DNA of 44,154 bases from an uncultured bacterium (GTDB lineage Bacteria; Bacillota; Clostridia; Oscillospirales; Oscillospiraceae), in the NCBI GenBank assembly GCA_949293245.1, contig CASFCS010000029.1, positions 1-44,154 on the forward strand, read 5' to 3'. The translations under genes and the position numbers were made by a program. Below, one piece after another: positions 26,003-35,131 of the stretch. The notes below the pieces were generated by a model, which did not search any database, was not told the origin of the DNA, and saw only the letters and a list, made by a program, of their open reading frames with translations. Position 1 is the stretch's first letter. Each line of letters begins with the position of its first letter.

Positions 26003-26090
26003 AATCATAACATAATTCTGCGGCGCGCACAAGGAAGCAATGCGCGGCTGCAGAGTTAGTTTTTCAAGAAGAAAAAGAAGGAGGAAGAAC

Positions 26091-27869
26091 ATGAAAAAGC
26101 GAATTTTGTCTCTGATGCTTGCCGCCGCTCTTGCTGTATCCCTGTTCGGCTGCACCGACACCGGCGACAAGCAGGGCGACGGGGACGGCCAGAACACCAA
26201 CCAGGTCACCGGCCTGTACCCCGGCACCTCTGAGGATGGCGCCATCACCGTGGAGATCAACACCATGACCGTGATGAACACCATTCTCATGACCTACGCC
26301 ACCGAGCTGGCCGTGGCCCGCCACTGCTGGGACGCCCTGGTGAAGCTGGACGACAACAACCAGGTCATCGGCGCCGCCGCCGAGAGCTGGGAGTCCGCCC
26401 CCAACGCCGAGGGCGTGGAGGACATGGTGTGGACCTTCCATCTCCGTGAGGGCGCCAAGTGGGTAGACACCGAGGGCAATGTGGTGGCCGACGTGACCGC
26501 CAACGACTTTGTCTTTGCCTGGCGTGAGCTCCTCAACCCCGACAACGCCGCCGAGTACTACGGCTTTGCCACCGTGTTTAAGAACGCCCAGGCCTACTAT
26601 GACTACGCCTCCGGTGTGGAGGGTGCTCCCGAAGTCAGCATTGAGGACGTGGGCTTCTACGCGCAGGACGACTACACCCTGGTGGTGGAGCTGGAGGATC
26701 CCCTCCCCTACCTGCTGCAGTACCTGAAGTTTGAGGTCATGAGCCCCATCTATCAGCCCTTCTATGAGGACGTGGGCGCTGAGGCCTACGGCACTGCCCC
26801 CGACAAGATGCTCTACAACGGTCCCTTCCGTATGACCGAGTGGGTCCTGGAGAATACTATCACCACCGTGAAGAACGATGAGTGGTACGACGCCGCCAAT
26901 GTGAGCCTCCAGACCATTCACTGGGACAAGTACACCGACACCAACACCAAGCTCAACGCCTTCCAGACCGGCGAGATCGACGTGATCGACATCACCGGCG
27001 AGCAGCGCTCCCAGTTCGAGGCCGAGGGCTACCCCGTGAACAACTGGATCGCTGGCTACAGCTTCTTCTACTACTGCAACGTGATCCAGGAGGAGGATCT
27101 GGGCAACTACGAGGGCGCCAAGCTGTCCGACATGCGCAGCCTCAACCTCCGCAAGGCCATCAGCTACGCCATCGACCGTGAGCGCATCATCTCCACCGTT
27201 TACAAGAACGACAACGAGCCCTCCCCCGCCTTCTCTCTGGGTATCTCCGGCGTGAGCGCTCCCACCCTGGGTGAGGCCGTGGTGGCCGCCAACGGCGGCG
27301 AGCCCCTGTATCCCCCCAATGCCGACGCCACCAAGGCCCAGGAGTACCTGGCCCTGGCTCTGGAGGATCTGGGCTACACCGACGCCAGCCAGATCAACAT
27401 CTCCCTGCTGACCAGCGAGGGCAGCCAGAACGAGCTCCTCTCCCAGGTGGTGCAGGAGCAGCTGCGGCAGAACCTGGGCATTGAGGTGTCCATCGATGTG
27501 GTTACCATCACCGAGGCCCGTGCCCGCCGCAACGCCAAGAACTACGACATGTTCTTCGGCGGCTGGGGTCCCGACTACGACGACCCCATGACCGATCTGG
27601 ACCTGTGGACCAGCGCCAACGGCAACAACCACACCGGCTATGCCAGTGAGGAGTATGACGCTCTCATCGAGTCCACCAAGAGTGAGAGCGATCCCGCGGC
27701 CCGCGAGCAGCTGTTTATTGAGGCCGAGATGATGCTGGCCGAGGATATGCCCATCATCCCCGTCTACTGGCGCCATGAGGACTATGTGGTCAGCGAGAAG
27801 ATCACCGGCGGCCTGCTCCGTCTGCCCTTCCAGTACTACAACCTGATCTACACCACCCTGGCTGACTGA
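26091..27869 (+). CDS. oppA: Oligopeptide ABC transporter substrate-binding lipoprotein
   Basis: 592 residues. ATG 26091 has AAGGAGG 7 nt upstream. A lipoprotein signal (MKKRILSLMLAAALAVSLFG then Cys) anchors it outside the membrane. The SBP_bac_5 fold shows LREGAKWVDTEGNVVADVTANDF, YNGPFRMTEWVLEN, LNLRKAISYAIDRERI and GWGPDYDDPMTDLDLW. Binds peptides and hands them to OppBC. Codon use (GCC, AAC, GAG, GGC with some GGT/CGT) suggests strong expression. First gene of oppABCDF. A large hairpin separates it from oppB, which may allow excess OppA over the other subunits. Confidence 0.95.
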   Translation: MKKRILSLMLAAALAVSLFGCTDTGDKQGDGDGQNTNQVTGLYPGTSEDGAITVEINTMTVMNTILMTYATELAVARHCWDALVKLDDNNQVIGAAAESWESAPNAEGVEDMVWTFHLREGAKWVDTEGNVVADVTANDFVFAWRELLNPDNAAEYYGFATVFKNAQAYYDYASGVEGAPEVSIEDVGFYAQDDYTLVVELEDPLPYLLQYLKFEVMSPIYQPFYEDVGAEAYGTAPDKMLYNGPFRMTEWVLENTITTVKNDEWYDAANVSLQTIHWDKYTDTNTKLNAFQTGEIDVIDITGEQRSQFEAEGYPVNNWIAGYSFFYYCNVIQEEDLGNYEGAKLSDMRSLNLRKAISYAIDRERIISTVYKNDNEPSPAFSLGISGVSAPTLGEAVVAANGGEPLYPPNADATKAQEYLALALEDLGYTDASQINISLLTSEGSQNELLSQVVQEQLRQNLGIEVSIDVVTITEARARRNAKNYDMFFGGWGPDYDDPMTDLDLWTSANGNNHTGYASEEYDALIESTKSESDPAAREQLFIEAEMMLAEDMPIIPVYWRHEDYVVSEKITGGLLRLPFQYYNLIYTTLAD

Positions 27870-28032
27870 TTTCGGTAGCGGGCAAACTTGGACACAAGGA
27901 ATCACTGTGATCTACCAGTCTCAGCGCGCTGTGATTCGCCCGTTCCCGTAGCTTGCGGGGCGCGTGCCGCCCTTTGACTGGCCGCCCGGCCTGGTTCGGA
28001 CTGCCTGGCGGAATCCGTGATTTCGGATCATG

Positions 28033-28072
28033 CGCCATGCGGCGGGGGACCACCGGCCCCCGCCGCATGGCG
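28033..28072 (+). terminator. Intra-operon stem-loop between oppA and oppB
   Basis: 16-bp perfect stem CGCCATGCGGCGGGGG, loop ACCACCGG, exact complement. Only a poor T tract follows (TTCCTCTGT), so it is more likely a partial terminator or mRNA-stabilising hairpin than a full stop. The rest of the 237-bp gap 27870-28106 holds no gene. Confidence 0.65.
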
Positions 28073-28106
28073 TTCCTCTGTACAATCTTAGAAGGAGGGA
28101 AATCCT

Positions 28107-29027
28107 TTGCTGCGCTATATCCTCAAACGTATCGCTTACGGCATTTTGACGCTGTTTGCGCTGATGACTTTGACATTTTTCATGATGCGCGCCGTTCCCG
28201 GTACCCCCTTCATCGGGGACAAGACCCCCTCTCCCACCACCCTGGCCAATATGGAGGCCAAGTACGGCCTGGACAAGCCCCCCATTGTCCAGTATTTCAT
28301 CTTTGTCGGCAACTGCCTGCGGGGCGACCTGGGCATCTCCATCAGCTATGAGAACCGCTCGGTCAACCAGATCATCGCCGACTCCTTCCCTGTCTCCATG
28401 GAGCTGGGCGCCCAGGCTATCATTTTTGCCATGATCGCCGGCATTTTGCTGGGCGCCGTGGCCGCGGTGAAACGCGGCACCATTGTAGACTCTCTATCCA
28501 TGTTCATCGCCATTGTGGGCGTGTCGGTGCCCAGCTTCATTCTGGGCGCCGTGCTGCAGTATTTCCTGGCCGTGAAGCTCAAGCTGGTGCCGGTACAGGG
28601 CTGGGGCACCTTTGCCCAGACCCTGCTGCCCTCCTTCGCTTTGGGCATGAGCTCCCTGGCCACCGTGTCCCGGCTCATGCGCACCAGCATGCTGGACGTG
28701 CTCAGCCAGGACTATATTAAAACGGCAAAAGCCAAAGGTCTGTCTCAGGGGAAGATCCTCTGGCGGCATGCGCTGCGAAACGCCATCATGCCCGTCATCA
28801 CCATCATCGGTCCCACGGTGGCCGCCGTGTTCACCGGCTCCTTTGTGGTGGAGAGCATCTTCAACATCCCCGGCCTGGGCAGATACTTTGTTATGAGTAT
28901 CAAAGATATGGACTATACCCTGATCTCCGGCACCACCATCTTCTACGGCGCGCTGCTGATTTTGTGCACCCTGATCGTGGACCTGCTGTACGGCGTGGTG
29001 GATCCCCGGATCAAATTGGAGGGCTGA
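28107..29027 (+). CDS. oppB: Oligopeptide ABC transporter permease OppB
   Basis: 306 residues from a TTG start with AAGGAGGG 7 nt upstream. Six membrane helices. The ATPase-contact loop with its EAA-type motif is DYIKTAKAKGLSQGKILWRH, and FVVESIFNIPGLGRYFVMSI near the end is typical of OppB/DppB. Forms the pore with OppC. Confidence 0.95.
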   Translation: MLRYILKRIAYGILTLFALMTLTFFMMRAVPGTPFIGDKTPSPTTLANMEAKYGLDKPPIVQYFIFVGNCLRGDLGISISYENRSVNQIIADSFPVSMELGAQAIIFAMIAGILLGAVAAVKRGTIVDSLSMFIAIVGVSVPSFILGAVLQYFLAVKLKLVPVQGWGTFAQTLLPSFALGMSSLATVSRLMRTSMLDVLSQDYIKTAKAKGLSQGKILWRHALRNAIMPVITIIGPTVAAVFTGSFVVESIFNIPGLGRYFVMSIKDMDYTLISGTTIFYGALLILCTLIVDLLYGVVDPRIKLEG

Positions 29028-29030
29028 CCG

Positions 29031-29984
29031 ATGGAGCACATTGCAAAAGAACGCTTTGCCCACGTGGGCGAGAACGCCCGGGACAGAGAAAAGATCAGCC
29101 GCCCCAGCGTGACCTTCCTCCAGGACGCCATGCGCCGCCTGGTGAGCAACAAGGTGGCCATGGTGTGTGTGATCATCGTGGCGCTGATGATCCTCTTCTC
29201 CGTGTTTGCCCCCATCCTGTCCCCCTTTGAGTTCCAGGAGCAGCACTATGACGAGCTGGACGTCGGCATGTTCACCGTCTGTACCGACCCCAACAGCGCC
29301 GGCAACGGACATATGCACATCTTCGGCACCGACACCCTGGGCCGGGATCTCTTCACCCGCATCTGGATGGGGGGCCGGGTGTCCCTCATCATTGCCTTTG
29401 CCAGCGCTATTGTGGACTTCTTTCTGGGGGCCATCTACGGCGGCATCTCGGGCTATTTCGGCGGCACTCTGGACATCATCCTCATGCGTATTCTGGAGAT
29501 CATCAACGGCATCCCCTATCTGATGATCGTCATTTTGCTGATGATCATCATGCCCCCCGGCATCATCACCATCATTGTGGCCTACTCCCTGGTGGGATGG
29601 ATCCCAATGGCCCGGCTGGTCCGGGGCCAGGTGGTGGCCCTGAAGCAGCAGGAGTTCGTGGCAGCGGCGGAGGCCATGGGGGCCAGCACCGGCCGGATGA
29701 TCGCCCGGCACCTGCTGCCCAACACCCTGTCCGTCATGATCGTCCGGGTGACCCTGTCCATCCCCTCGGCCATCTTCTCTGAGGCCTACCTGAGCTACCT
29801 GGGTCTGGGCGTCCGTCCCCCGGAGTGCTCCTGGGGCTCTCTGGCCCAGCTGGGCATCCAGAACTTCCGCCTGTATCCCTCCCAGCTGATTATCCCCGCC
29901 GTGTGCATCAGCTTGACCATGCTGGCATTCAACCTGTTCGGCGACGGTCTGCGCGATGCCTTCGACCCCAAACTCCGGAGGTGA
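29031..29984 (+). CDS. oppC: Oligopeptide ABC transporter permease OppC
   Basis: 317 residues, starting 3 nt after the oppB stop. A cytoplasmic N-terminal tail precedes six helices. HIFGTDTLGRDLFTRIWMGG and the ATPase-contact loop EFVAAAEAMGASTGRMIARH are diagnostic of OppC/DppC. Confidence 0.95.
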   Translation: MEHIAKERFAHVGENARDREKISRPSVTFLQDAMRRLVSNKVAMVCVIIVALMILFSVFAPILSPFEFQEQHYDELDVGMFTVCTDPNSAGNGHMHIFGTDTLGRDLFTRIWMGGRVSLIIAFASAIVDFFLGAIYGGISGYFGGTLDIILMRILEIINGIPYLMIVILLMIIMPPGIITIIVAYSLVGWIPMARLVRGQVVALKQQEFVAAAEAMGASTGRMIARHLLPNTLSVMIVRVTLSIPSAIFSEAYLSYLGLGVRPPECSWGSLAQLGIQNFRLYPSQLIIPAVCISLTMLAFNLFGDGLRDAFDPKLRR

Positions 29985-29988
29985 TCCC

Positions 29989-30999
29989 ATGGCCAACCGT
30001 GTACTTGATATCCAGGACCTCCACGTCTCCTTCGATACCTACGCCGGTGAGGTCAAGGCCGTCCGCGGCGTGACCCTCCATGTGGACGAGGGAGAGGTGC
30101 TGGCCATTGTGGGTGAGTCCGGCTGCGGCAAGTCGGTGACTGCCCAGACCATTATGAAGCTCAACCCCATGCCTCCCGCCCGCATCGTCTCGGGCACCAT
30201 CGACCTGGCGGGCCATGACATTGTGAAGGCCAACGAGCGGGCCATGCAGAAGATCCGGGGCAAGGATGTGTCCATGATCTTCCAGGACCCCATGACCTGC
30301 ATGAACCCCACCACCCAGGTGGGCAAGCAGATCGTGGAGGCCATCAAGCTTCACCGGAAGCTCTCCCACGCGGAGGCCAAGGCGGAGGCCATCCGCTGCC
30401 TCAAGCAGGTGAACATCCCCAACCCGGAGGAGCGCTCCAAGCAGTACCCCCACGAGTACTCCGGCGGCATGCGCCAGCGGGCCATGATCGCCATGGCTCT
30501 GTCCTGCGACCCCAAGCTCCTCATTGCCGACGAGCCCACCACCGCCCTGGACGTGACCATCCAGGCCCAGATCATGGACCTGCTGGTGGAGCTCAAGGAG
30601 AAGATCAACACCGCCATCATCCTCATTACCCACGACCTGGGCGTGGTGGCCGGTGTGGCCGACCGGGTGGCCGTCATGTACGCCGGCAAGGTGGTGGAGA
30701 CGGGCACCGTGCAGGACATTTTCTACCGCAACTCCCACCCCTATACCCAGGCCCTGCTCAAGAGCCTGCCCTCCCCCGACACCACCAAGGAGGAGACCCT
30801 TACCGCCATCCCCGGCACCCCCCCCGACCTGCTCAGTCCTCCGGTGGGCTGCGCTTTCGCCGCCCGCTGCAAGCACTGCATGCAGATCTGCCTGGAGGAG
30901 CAGCCCCCCGAATTCCAGGTGGGAGAGGGCCACAGCGCCTGCTGCTGGCTGCTCCACCCCGACTGCCCCCCGGCAGAGGAGAGAGGTGACCAAGGATGA
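29989..30999 (+). CDS. oppD: Oligopeptide ABC transporter ATP-binding protein OppD
   Basis: 336 residues from ATG 29989 with CCGGAGGTGATCC upstream. Walker [10 protein letters not shown], signature [15 protein letters not shown], Walker [13 protein letters not shown] and the C-terminal oligopeptide-transporter domain with its Cys cluster ([14 protein letters not shown]), which in related proteins binds an iron-sulfur cluster. Overlaps oppF by 4 nt. Confidence 0.95.
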   Translation: MANRVLDIQDLHVSFDTYAGEVKAVRGVTLHVDEGEVLAIVGESGCGKSVTAQTIMKLNPMPPARIVSGTIDLAGHDIVKANERAMQKIRGKDVSMIFQDPMTCMNPTTQVGKQIVEAIKLHRKLSHAEAKAEAIRCLKQVNIPNPEERSKQYPHEYSGGMRQRAMIAMALSCDPKLLIADEPTTALDVTIQAQIMDLLVELKEKINTAIILITHDLGVVAGVADRVAVMYAGKVVETGTVQDIFYRNSHPYTQALLKSLPSPDTTKEETLTAIPGTPPDLLSPPVGCAFAARCKHCMQICLEEQPPEFQVGEGHSACCWLLHPDCPPAEERGDQG

Positions 31000-31967
31000 G
31001 CCAGGAAGTTTTGATCCGTGCAGAGGGCATCTGCAAATATTTTAAAGTCAGCGGCGGACGGACCCTCCACGCTGTGGAGGACGTGACGCTGGATATCCAC
31101 CGGGGCGAGACCCTGGGTCTGGTGGGCGAGTCCGGCTGCGGCAAGTCCACTCTGGGCCGCACCATGATGGGGATCTACACCCCCACCAAGGGCAAGCTCA
31201 TCTACAACGGCGAGGCCCTGGACCTTCACAGTAAGAAGGACCGCTTCCGCTTTGCCAAGAAGGCCCAGATCGTGTTCCAGGACCCCTATGCCTCTCTGGA
31301 CTCCCGCATGACTGTGGGCTCCATCATTGAGGAGGGCATGGTCATCCACGACATGTATGACGCCAAGGGCCGTCAGAAGCGGGTGGAGGAGCTGCTGGAC
31401 ACCGTGGGCCTCAACCGGGAGCACGCCAACCGCTTCCCCCATGAGTTCTCCGGCGGCCAGCGTCAGCGCATCGGCATTGCCCGTGCCCTGGCCATTGAGC
31501 CCGAGTTCATCGTGTGCGACGAGCCCATCTCCGCCCTGGATGTGTCCATCCAGGCCCAGGTCATCAACCTGCTGCGCAAGCTCCAGAAGGAGATGGGCCT
31601 GACCTACCTCTTCATTGCCCACGACCTGAACATCGTCAAGTACATCTCCGACCGCATCGCGGTGATGTACCTGGGCAGTGTGGTGGAGCTGGCCACCAGT
31701 GACGAGCTCTACTCCCACACTCTGCACCCCTACTCCAAGGCCCTGCTGTCCGCGGTGCCCATTCCCGACCCGGACAAGGAGGCCCAGAAGAGCCGGCAGA
31801 TCATTTCGGGCGACGTGCCCAGCCCCATCAATAAGCCCAAGGGGTGCAGCTTCTGCACCCGCTGCCCCGTGGCCTGCGACAAGTGCCGCGAGAGCGTGCC
31901 CCCCCTGCAGGAGGTGCGCCCCGGCCACTTCGTGGCCTGCCACCTGGTGCAGCCCGGGCAGGTGTGA
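30996..31967 (+). CDS. oppF: Oligopeptide ABC transporter ATP-binding protein OppF
   Basis: 323 residues. Walker [10 protein letters not shown], signature [15 protein letters not shown], Walker [13 protein letters not shown] and a C-terminal Cys cluster ([14 protein letters not shown]). Works with OppD to power OppBC. Last gene of the operon and of element A; a terminator follows at once. Confidence 0.95.
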   Translation: MSQEVLIRAEGICKYFKVSGGRTLHAVEDVTLDIHRGETLGLVGESGCGKSTLGRTMMGIYTPTKGKLIYNGEALDLHSKKDRFRFAKKAQIVFQDPYASLDSRMTVGSIIEEGMVIHDMYDAKGRQKRVEELLDTVGLNREHANRFPHEFSGGQRQRIGIARALAIEPEFIVCDEPISALDVSIQAQVINLLRKLQKEMGLTYLFIAHDLNIVKYISDRIAVMYLGSVVELATSDELYSHTLHPYSKALLSAVPIPDPDKEAQKSRQIISGDVPSPINKPKGCSFCTRCPVACDKCRESVPPLQEVRPGHFVACHLVQPGQV

Positions 31968-31986
31968 CCCCATTCCCCAAAACCCC

Positions 31987-32016
31987 AAGGACCCCGGATC
32001 ACTCCGGGGTCCTTTT
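31987..32016 (+). terminator. opp operon terminator at the right end of element A
   Basis: 12-bp perfect stem AAGGACCCCGGA, loop TCAC, exact complement, ending in TTTT. Its 3' arm overlaps the terminal inverted repeat of element A (32010-32022). Confidence 0.9.
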
Positions 32017-32050
32017 GCTTTATCCATTTAAGAAATACTATACCCAGGCG
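32010..32050. other. attR of element A
   Basis: Element arm TCCTTTTGCTTTATCCATTT, core AA at 32030-32031, then sigK (GAAATACTATACCCAGG). Joined to the left end in a circle, the two arms form a 42-bp near-palindrome matching at 16 of 20 arm positions. Confidence 0.8.
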
Positions 32051-32165
32051 GGGGACCAGGACGACCTGATCTCCATCGGCACCATCGGCCTGATCAAGGG
32101 GGTGTCCACCTTCCGGCCGGACAAAAATGTGAAGCTGGCCACCTACGCCTCCCGGTGCATTGAAA
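32031..32165 (+). CDS. sigK: sigK, middle part (between elements A and B)
   Basis: 45 codons with no start of their own, encoding YYTQAGDQDDLISIGTIGLI, KGVSTFRPDKNVKLATYASR and CIEN. This is SigK region 2.2-2.4, with the same spacing from Lys-Lys to DLISIGTIGLIKG as in Bacillus SigK. The frame continues past 32165 into element B (Ala-Ile-Leu-Thr-Gln-Ser) instead of the expected Glu-Ile-Leu-Met. It joins in frame to 20813 on the left and 39076 on the right. Confidence 0.9.
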
Positions 32166-32186
32166 ATGCTATCCTCACACAAAGCC
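32146..32186. other. attL of element B
   Basis: sigK half (CCTCCCGGTGCATTGAA), core AA at 32165-32166, element arm TGCTATCCTCACACAAAGCC. Confidence 0.82.
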
Positions 32187-32330
32187 GGGTATCGCCCTGC
32201 AAATTTTTTCCCATGGGCCTTTGCCGTAGTATACTGAGACAAAGAAAGCCGGAGGAAATTGGGGGATGGAGTATGCCGCGGCAGAGGGCTTTATACCCCG
32301 CCGGGCATGATACAGAAGGGAGTGCTGCAG

Positions 32331-33557
32331 ATGATCACCCTGCGCCAAAGGGCGGACCAGATTATTTCGGAAAGTATTCAGGCTGTTTTGCCCGATGAGG
32401 CGGTCCGCCGGGCCCTGGAGGGATTTCACCCCCGGGGAAAGACCGTGCTGGTAGCGGCGGGAAAAGCCGCGTGGCAGATGGCCCGGGCCGCCGTGGACAA
32501 GCTGGGGCGGGTGGACGGCGGTGTGGTGGTGACCAAGTATGGCCATGTTATGGGGGAGATCCCCGGCGTGACCTGCTGTGAGGCGGGGCACCCCGTGCCA
32601 GACCAGAACAGCTTTGCCGCCACCCGGAAGGCCCTGGACCTGGTGAAAGGGTTGGGGCCGGAGGACAGGGTGCTCTTTCTTCTGTCCGGCGGCGGCAGCG
32701 CCCTGTTTGAGCAGCCCCTGCTGCCCGGAGAGGAGCTGGAGGACATTACAGGGCAGCTTTTGGCCAGCGGGGCGGATATCGTGGAGATGAACACCATCCG
32801 CAAGCGGCTCTCCGGCGTGAAGGGGGGGCGGTTTGCCCAGGCATGTGCCCCCGCCGGGGTATTCTGCGTGGTACTCAGTGATATTCTGGGGGACCCCCTG
32901 GACATGATCGCCAGCGGGCCGGCCTGCCCCGACAGCTCCACCTGTGCCCAGGCCAGGGCCATCGCGGAGAAATACCGTCTGCGCCTCTCCCTCGGGGCGT
33001 GGGCCCTGCTGGAGAGGGAGACCCCAAAGACTCTGGACAACGTGGACAGCCGCATCACCGGCAGCGTACGGGAGCTGTGTGCTGCGGCGGCCCGGGCCTG
33101 CGCCGCCCTGGGCTATGAGCCCGTGGTCCTGACCCACGGGCTGTGCTGCCAGGCCCGGGAGGCGGGCAGCTTTCTGGGTTCCATCGTCCGCACCCATGCC
33201 GGAAGCGGACACAGGCGGGCCTATATTGCCGGGGGCGAGACAGTGGTGCGCCTCACCGGCAGAGGCATGGGAGGACGAAACCAGGAGCTGGCCCTGGCTG
33301 CCGCACCTGCCCTTGAGGGCCTGCCGGGGTGCTGCGTGTTCTCCGCAGGCAGCGACGGCACGGACGGCCCCACCGATGCCGCCGGGGGCTATGTGGACGG
33401 CGGGACCCTGGCTGCCCTGAAGCGGGCGGGGTGGGATGTCTCCCGGACCCTGGCGGACAACGACGCCTACCACGCCCTCCAGGCGGTGGGCGGCCTCATT
33501 ATGACCGGCCCCACCGGCACCAATGTCAACGATGTATCGGTGGCGCTGGTGGAGTGA
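32331..33557 (+). CDS. Glycerate 2-kinase (DUF4147/MOFRL family)
   Basis: 408 residues. ATG 32331 has AAGGGA 9 nt upstream. Phosphorylates glycerate, feeding lower glycolysis. LVAAGKAAWQMA, VTKYGH, GHPVPDQNS and LFLLSGGGSALFEQP are GckA-type motifs. The C-terminal MOFRL domain shows YIAGGETVVRLTGRGMGGRNQELAL and GSDGTDGPTDAAGG. A TATACT box (32230-32235) about 95 bp upstream may be its -10. It is the first gene inside element B. Confidence 0.92.
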   Translation: MITLRQRADQIISESIQAVLPDEAVRRALEGFHPRGKTVLVAAGKAAWQMARAAVDKLGRVDGGVVVTKYGHVMGEIPGVTCCEAGHPVPDQNSFAATRKALDLVKGLGPEDRVLFLLSGGGSALFEQPLLPGEELEDITGQLLASGADIVEMNTIRKRLSGVKGGRFAQACAPAGVFCVVLSDILGDPLDMIASGPACPDSSTCAQARAIAEKYRLRLSLGAWALLERETPKTLDNVDSRITGSVRELCAAAARACAALGYEPVVLTHGLCCQAREAGSFLGSIVRTHAGSGHRRAYIAGGETVVRLTGRGMGGRNQELALAAAPALEGLPGCCVFSAGSDGTDGPTDAAGGYVDGGTLAALKRAGWDVSRTLADNDAYHALQAVGGLIMTGPTGTNVNDVSVALVE

Positions 33558-33600
33558 TGGGCCGCGCCGTCTGAGGCCCTCTGTTGGAGTATGAAAGAAA

Positions 33601-33640
33601 CCGCCGTGAGGGCTCCGGACGTCCGGAGCCCGCACGGCGG
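33601..33640 (+). terminator. Near-perfect 40-nt palindrome after glycerate kinase
   Basis: CCGCCGTGAGGGCTCCGGAC faces its complement with one mismatch in 20. The T tract is weak (CTTGCACTT). Probable terminator. Between it and 33772 lies only a possible decayed minus-strand coding fragment. Confidence 0.65.
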
Positions 33641-33772
33641 CTTGCACTTACCCGCGCCGGTCATCCAGCAGCTGCTGCAATTCGTTGACCAGCCGGCCCA
33701 GGTGGAACCCAGGGGCAGGAGGACCCTGGCCCCCTCCTCATAAAACCGCCCCACGGTCAAGATGGGGGAAGG

Positions 33773-35131
33773 TCAAGGGGTGTTTGCCTCTTTTGCCTGG
33801 TCCACCACCTTCTGGTAGGGGGCCACCATGGCCTCGGTCATCTTGCCCTTGGCCGCCTTCTGCACCGAGGGGATGGCCAGCAAAGTTCCCACCAGGCGCA
33901 TCTGCCAGATGCGCTTTTTCTGCTTTTGGGGGAAGTCGTAGATGCCGTGCTTTTTATAGAACTTGTGGTCCGCCTTCATAAGGCCCTGCATGACATAGAT
34001 GAGGTCACGGAAGATCTTCATGCCCCCCACCCCGTAGAAATTGGCCGGACGGGTGAGCTTTTTCTCCATGGCCAGGGTGAGGTTGTCCGCCAGGGCGCGG
34101 ATGTCTGCCGCCGTGTCCCCTTCGTCGGTGGCCACGCCGGCCAGATAGTTGCCCCCCACCTCGGCACGGCCCTCCACAATCATGCGCAGGTTGCTCTCGT
34201 ACCGGTAGTCCCCGCTGATGAGGTAGGCGATGGGAGTGCCGTGGGTGACGGTGCGGTGGCCGTTGCAGAATTGCCGGTCGTCAAAACACTTGAAGCTGGA
34301 GTGGGTGTAGTGGTCCGAGATGGTGAAGGCGTACACAAAGCCCTGGGCGGTCTGGATGGTCTCCCGGAGGAAGGTGTCAAACCCGTCCCGGTGGACACAC
34401 TTGCCCGTAACGGCGCAGCCGAAGCACCCCAGGCAGCCGCCGGAGAAGGGGAACTCCCGGATGTTCACCACACGGCTCTCAAAGGGGAGGGCGGAGCGGA
34501 AATCGGTGATCATGGCCTGCAGGTTCTCGTCCTCCGGGGCGCAGTTTGTGACGATGACCACGTCCTTGTCCCCCCTCTTGGGGCACTGGGGCAGCTGGGA
34601 GCGGTAGACGGCCTTCTCCCGGGCGGGGGCCTGGACCGGGGGGACAACAAAGGGGCCGTGGACACAGGAGAACATCAGATGGTCAAAAAAATTCCGGGCC
34701 TGCCGCCGGCCCTCCTCTGTGAGCAGATCGTCCATATCCGCCGACAGGCCCCGGATCACCTTCATTCCCAGGTCACAGCAGTTCTCCTCCACATACCGGT
34801 GGGCGGTCACATCGTAGAAGTGCTTGGAGGTGGTAATCTGGCTGGCGAACTTGCCGGTGAGGTCCACTCCGTCGGCCTTAATGAGCTCGAAGAGCCGGTG
34901 GAGCTGGTAGGGGGCGATGAAGGTGTATACCGGGTAGCTGAATAAGATCAGCTCCGCCTGCTCCAGCTTGGCCCGCACCGGGGCAAAGTCCTTCTCGCAG
35001 CCCCGGATCCGCTGGCCCACATGGAGTACGGTGAAGCTGTGCTCCGGGTGGAGGGCCTGGAGGTAGAGAGCGGTGTGGACGGTGGCGGAGTTCTTCCCCT
35101 TGGGACTGGCATTCAAAACGAGAATGTTCAT
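33773..35131 (-). CDS. Double flavodoxin-fold NAD(P)H-dependent oxidoreductase
   Basis: 452 residues. Two flavodoxin-like halves are visible. Residues 1-170 start with MNILVLNASPKGKNSATVHT, the FMN phosphate loop. A second half from about residue 190 (VVIVTNCAPEDENLQAMITD) contains GGCLGCFGC, as in iron-sulfur flavoprotein reductases. The C-terminus (about 400-452) is basic. Redox partner and substrate unknown. ATG follows GGAGGAAC. It overlaps the upstream PadR gene by 4 nt, so it is coupled to its likely repressor. Confidence 0.8.
   Translation of the reverse strand: MNILVLNASPKGKNSATVHTALYLQALHPEHSFTVLHVGQRIRGCEKDFAPVRAKLEQAELILFSYPVYTFIAPYQLHRLFELIKADGVDLTGKFASQITTSKHFYDVTAHRYVEENCCDLGMKVIRGLSADMDDLLTEEGRRQARNFFDHLMFSCVHGPFVVPPVQAPAREKAVYRSQLPQCPKRGDKDVVIVTNCAPEDENLQAMITDFRSALPFESRVVNIREFPFSGGCLGCFGCAVTGKCVHRDGFDTFLRETIQTAQGFVYAFTISDHYTHSSFKCFDDRQFCNGHRTVTHGTPIAYLISGDYRYESNLRMIVEGRAEVGGNYLAGVATDEGDTAADIRALADNLTLAMEKKLTRPANFYGVGGMKIFRDLIYVMQGLMKADHKFYKKHGIYDFPQKQKKRIWQMRLVGTLLAIPSVQKAAKGKMTEAMVAPYQKVVDQAKEANTP

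Larger units (their letters stand above)
20814..32030. mobile_element. Skin-type element A (11,217 bp) inside sigK
   Basis: Bounded by a shared AAGAA (20813-20817 and 32030-32034) at the break in sigK. Just inside are inverted repeats: TAAAGCAAAGGGA at 20822-20834 and its near complement TCCTTTTGCTTTA at 32010-32022. Both ends are symmetrical about an AA core (20813/20814 and 32030/32031). Precise removal restores the sigK frame with the right residue spacing. It carries a large serine recombinase at the left end, plus nitroreductase, PucR, small and sigma-like proteins and oppABCDF. No phage structural genes are seen. Confidence 0.88.

Noticed and set aside
26064-27905. 613-codon antisense frame over oppA
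   Set aside because: Same shadow effect; no domain, and it spans the oppA promoter-proximal region and stop.
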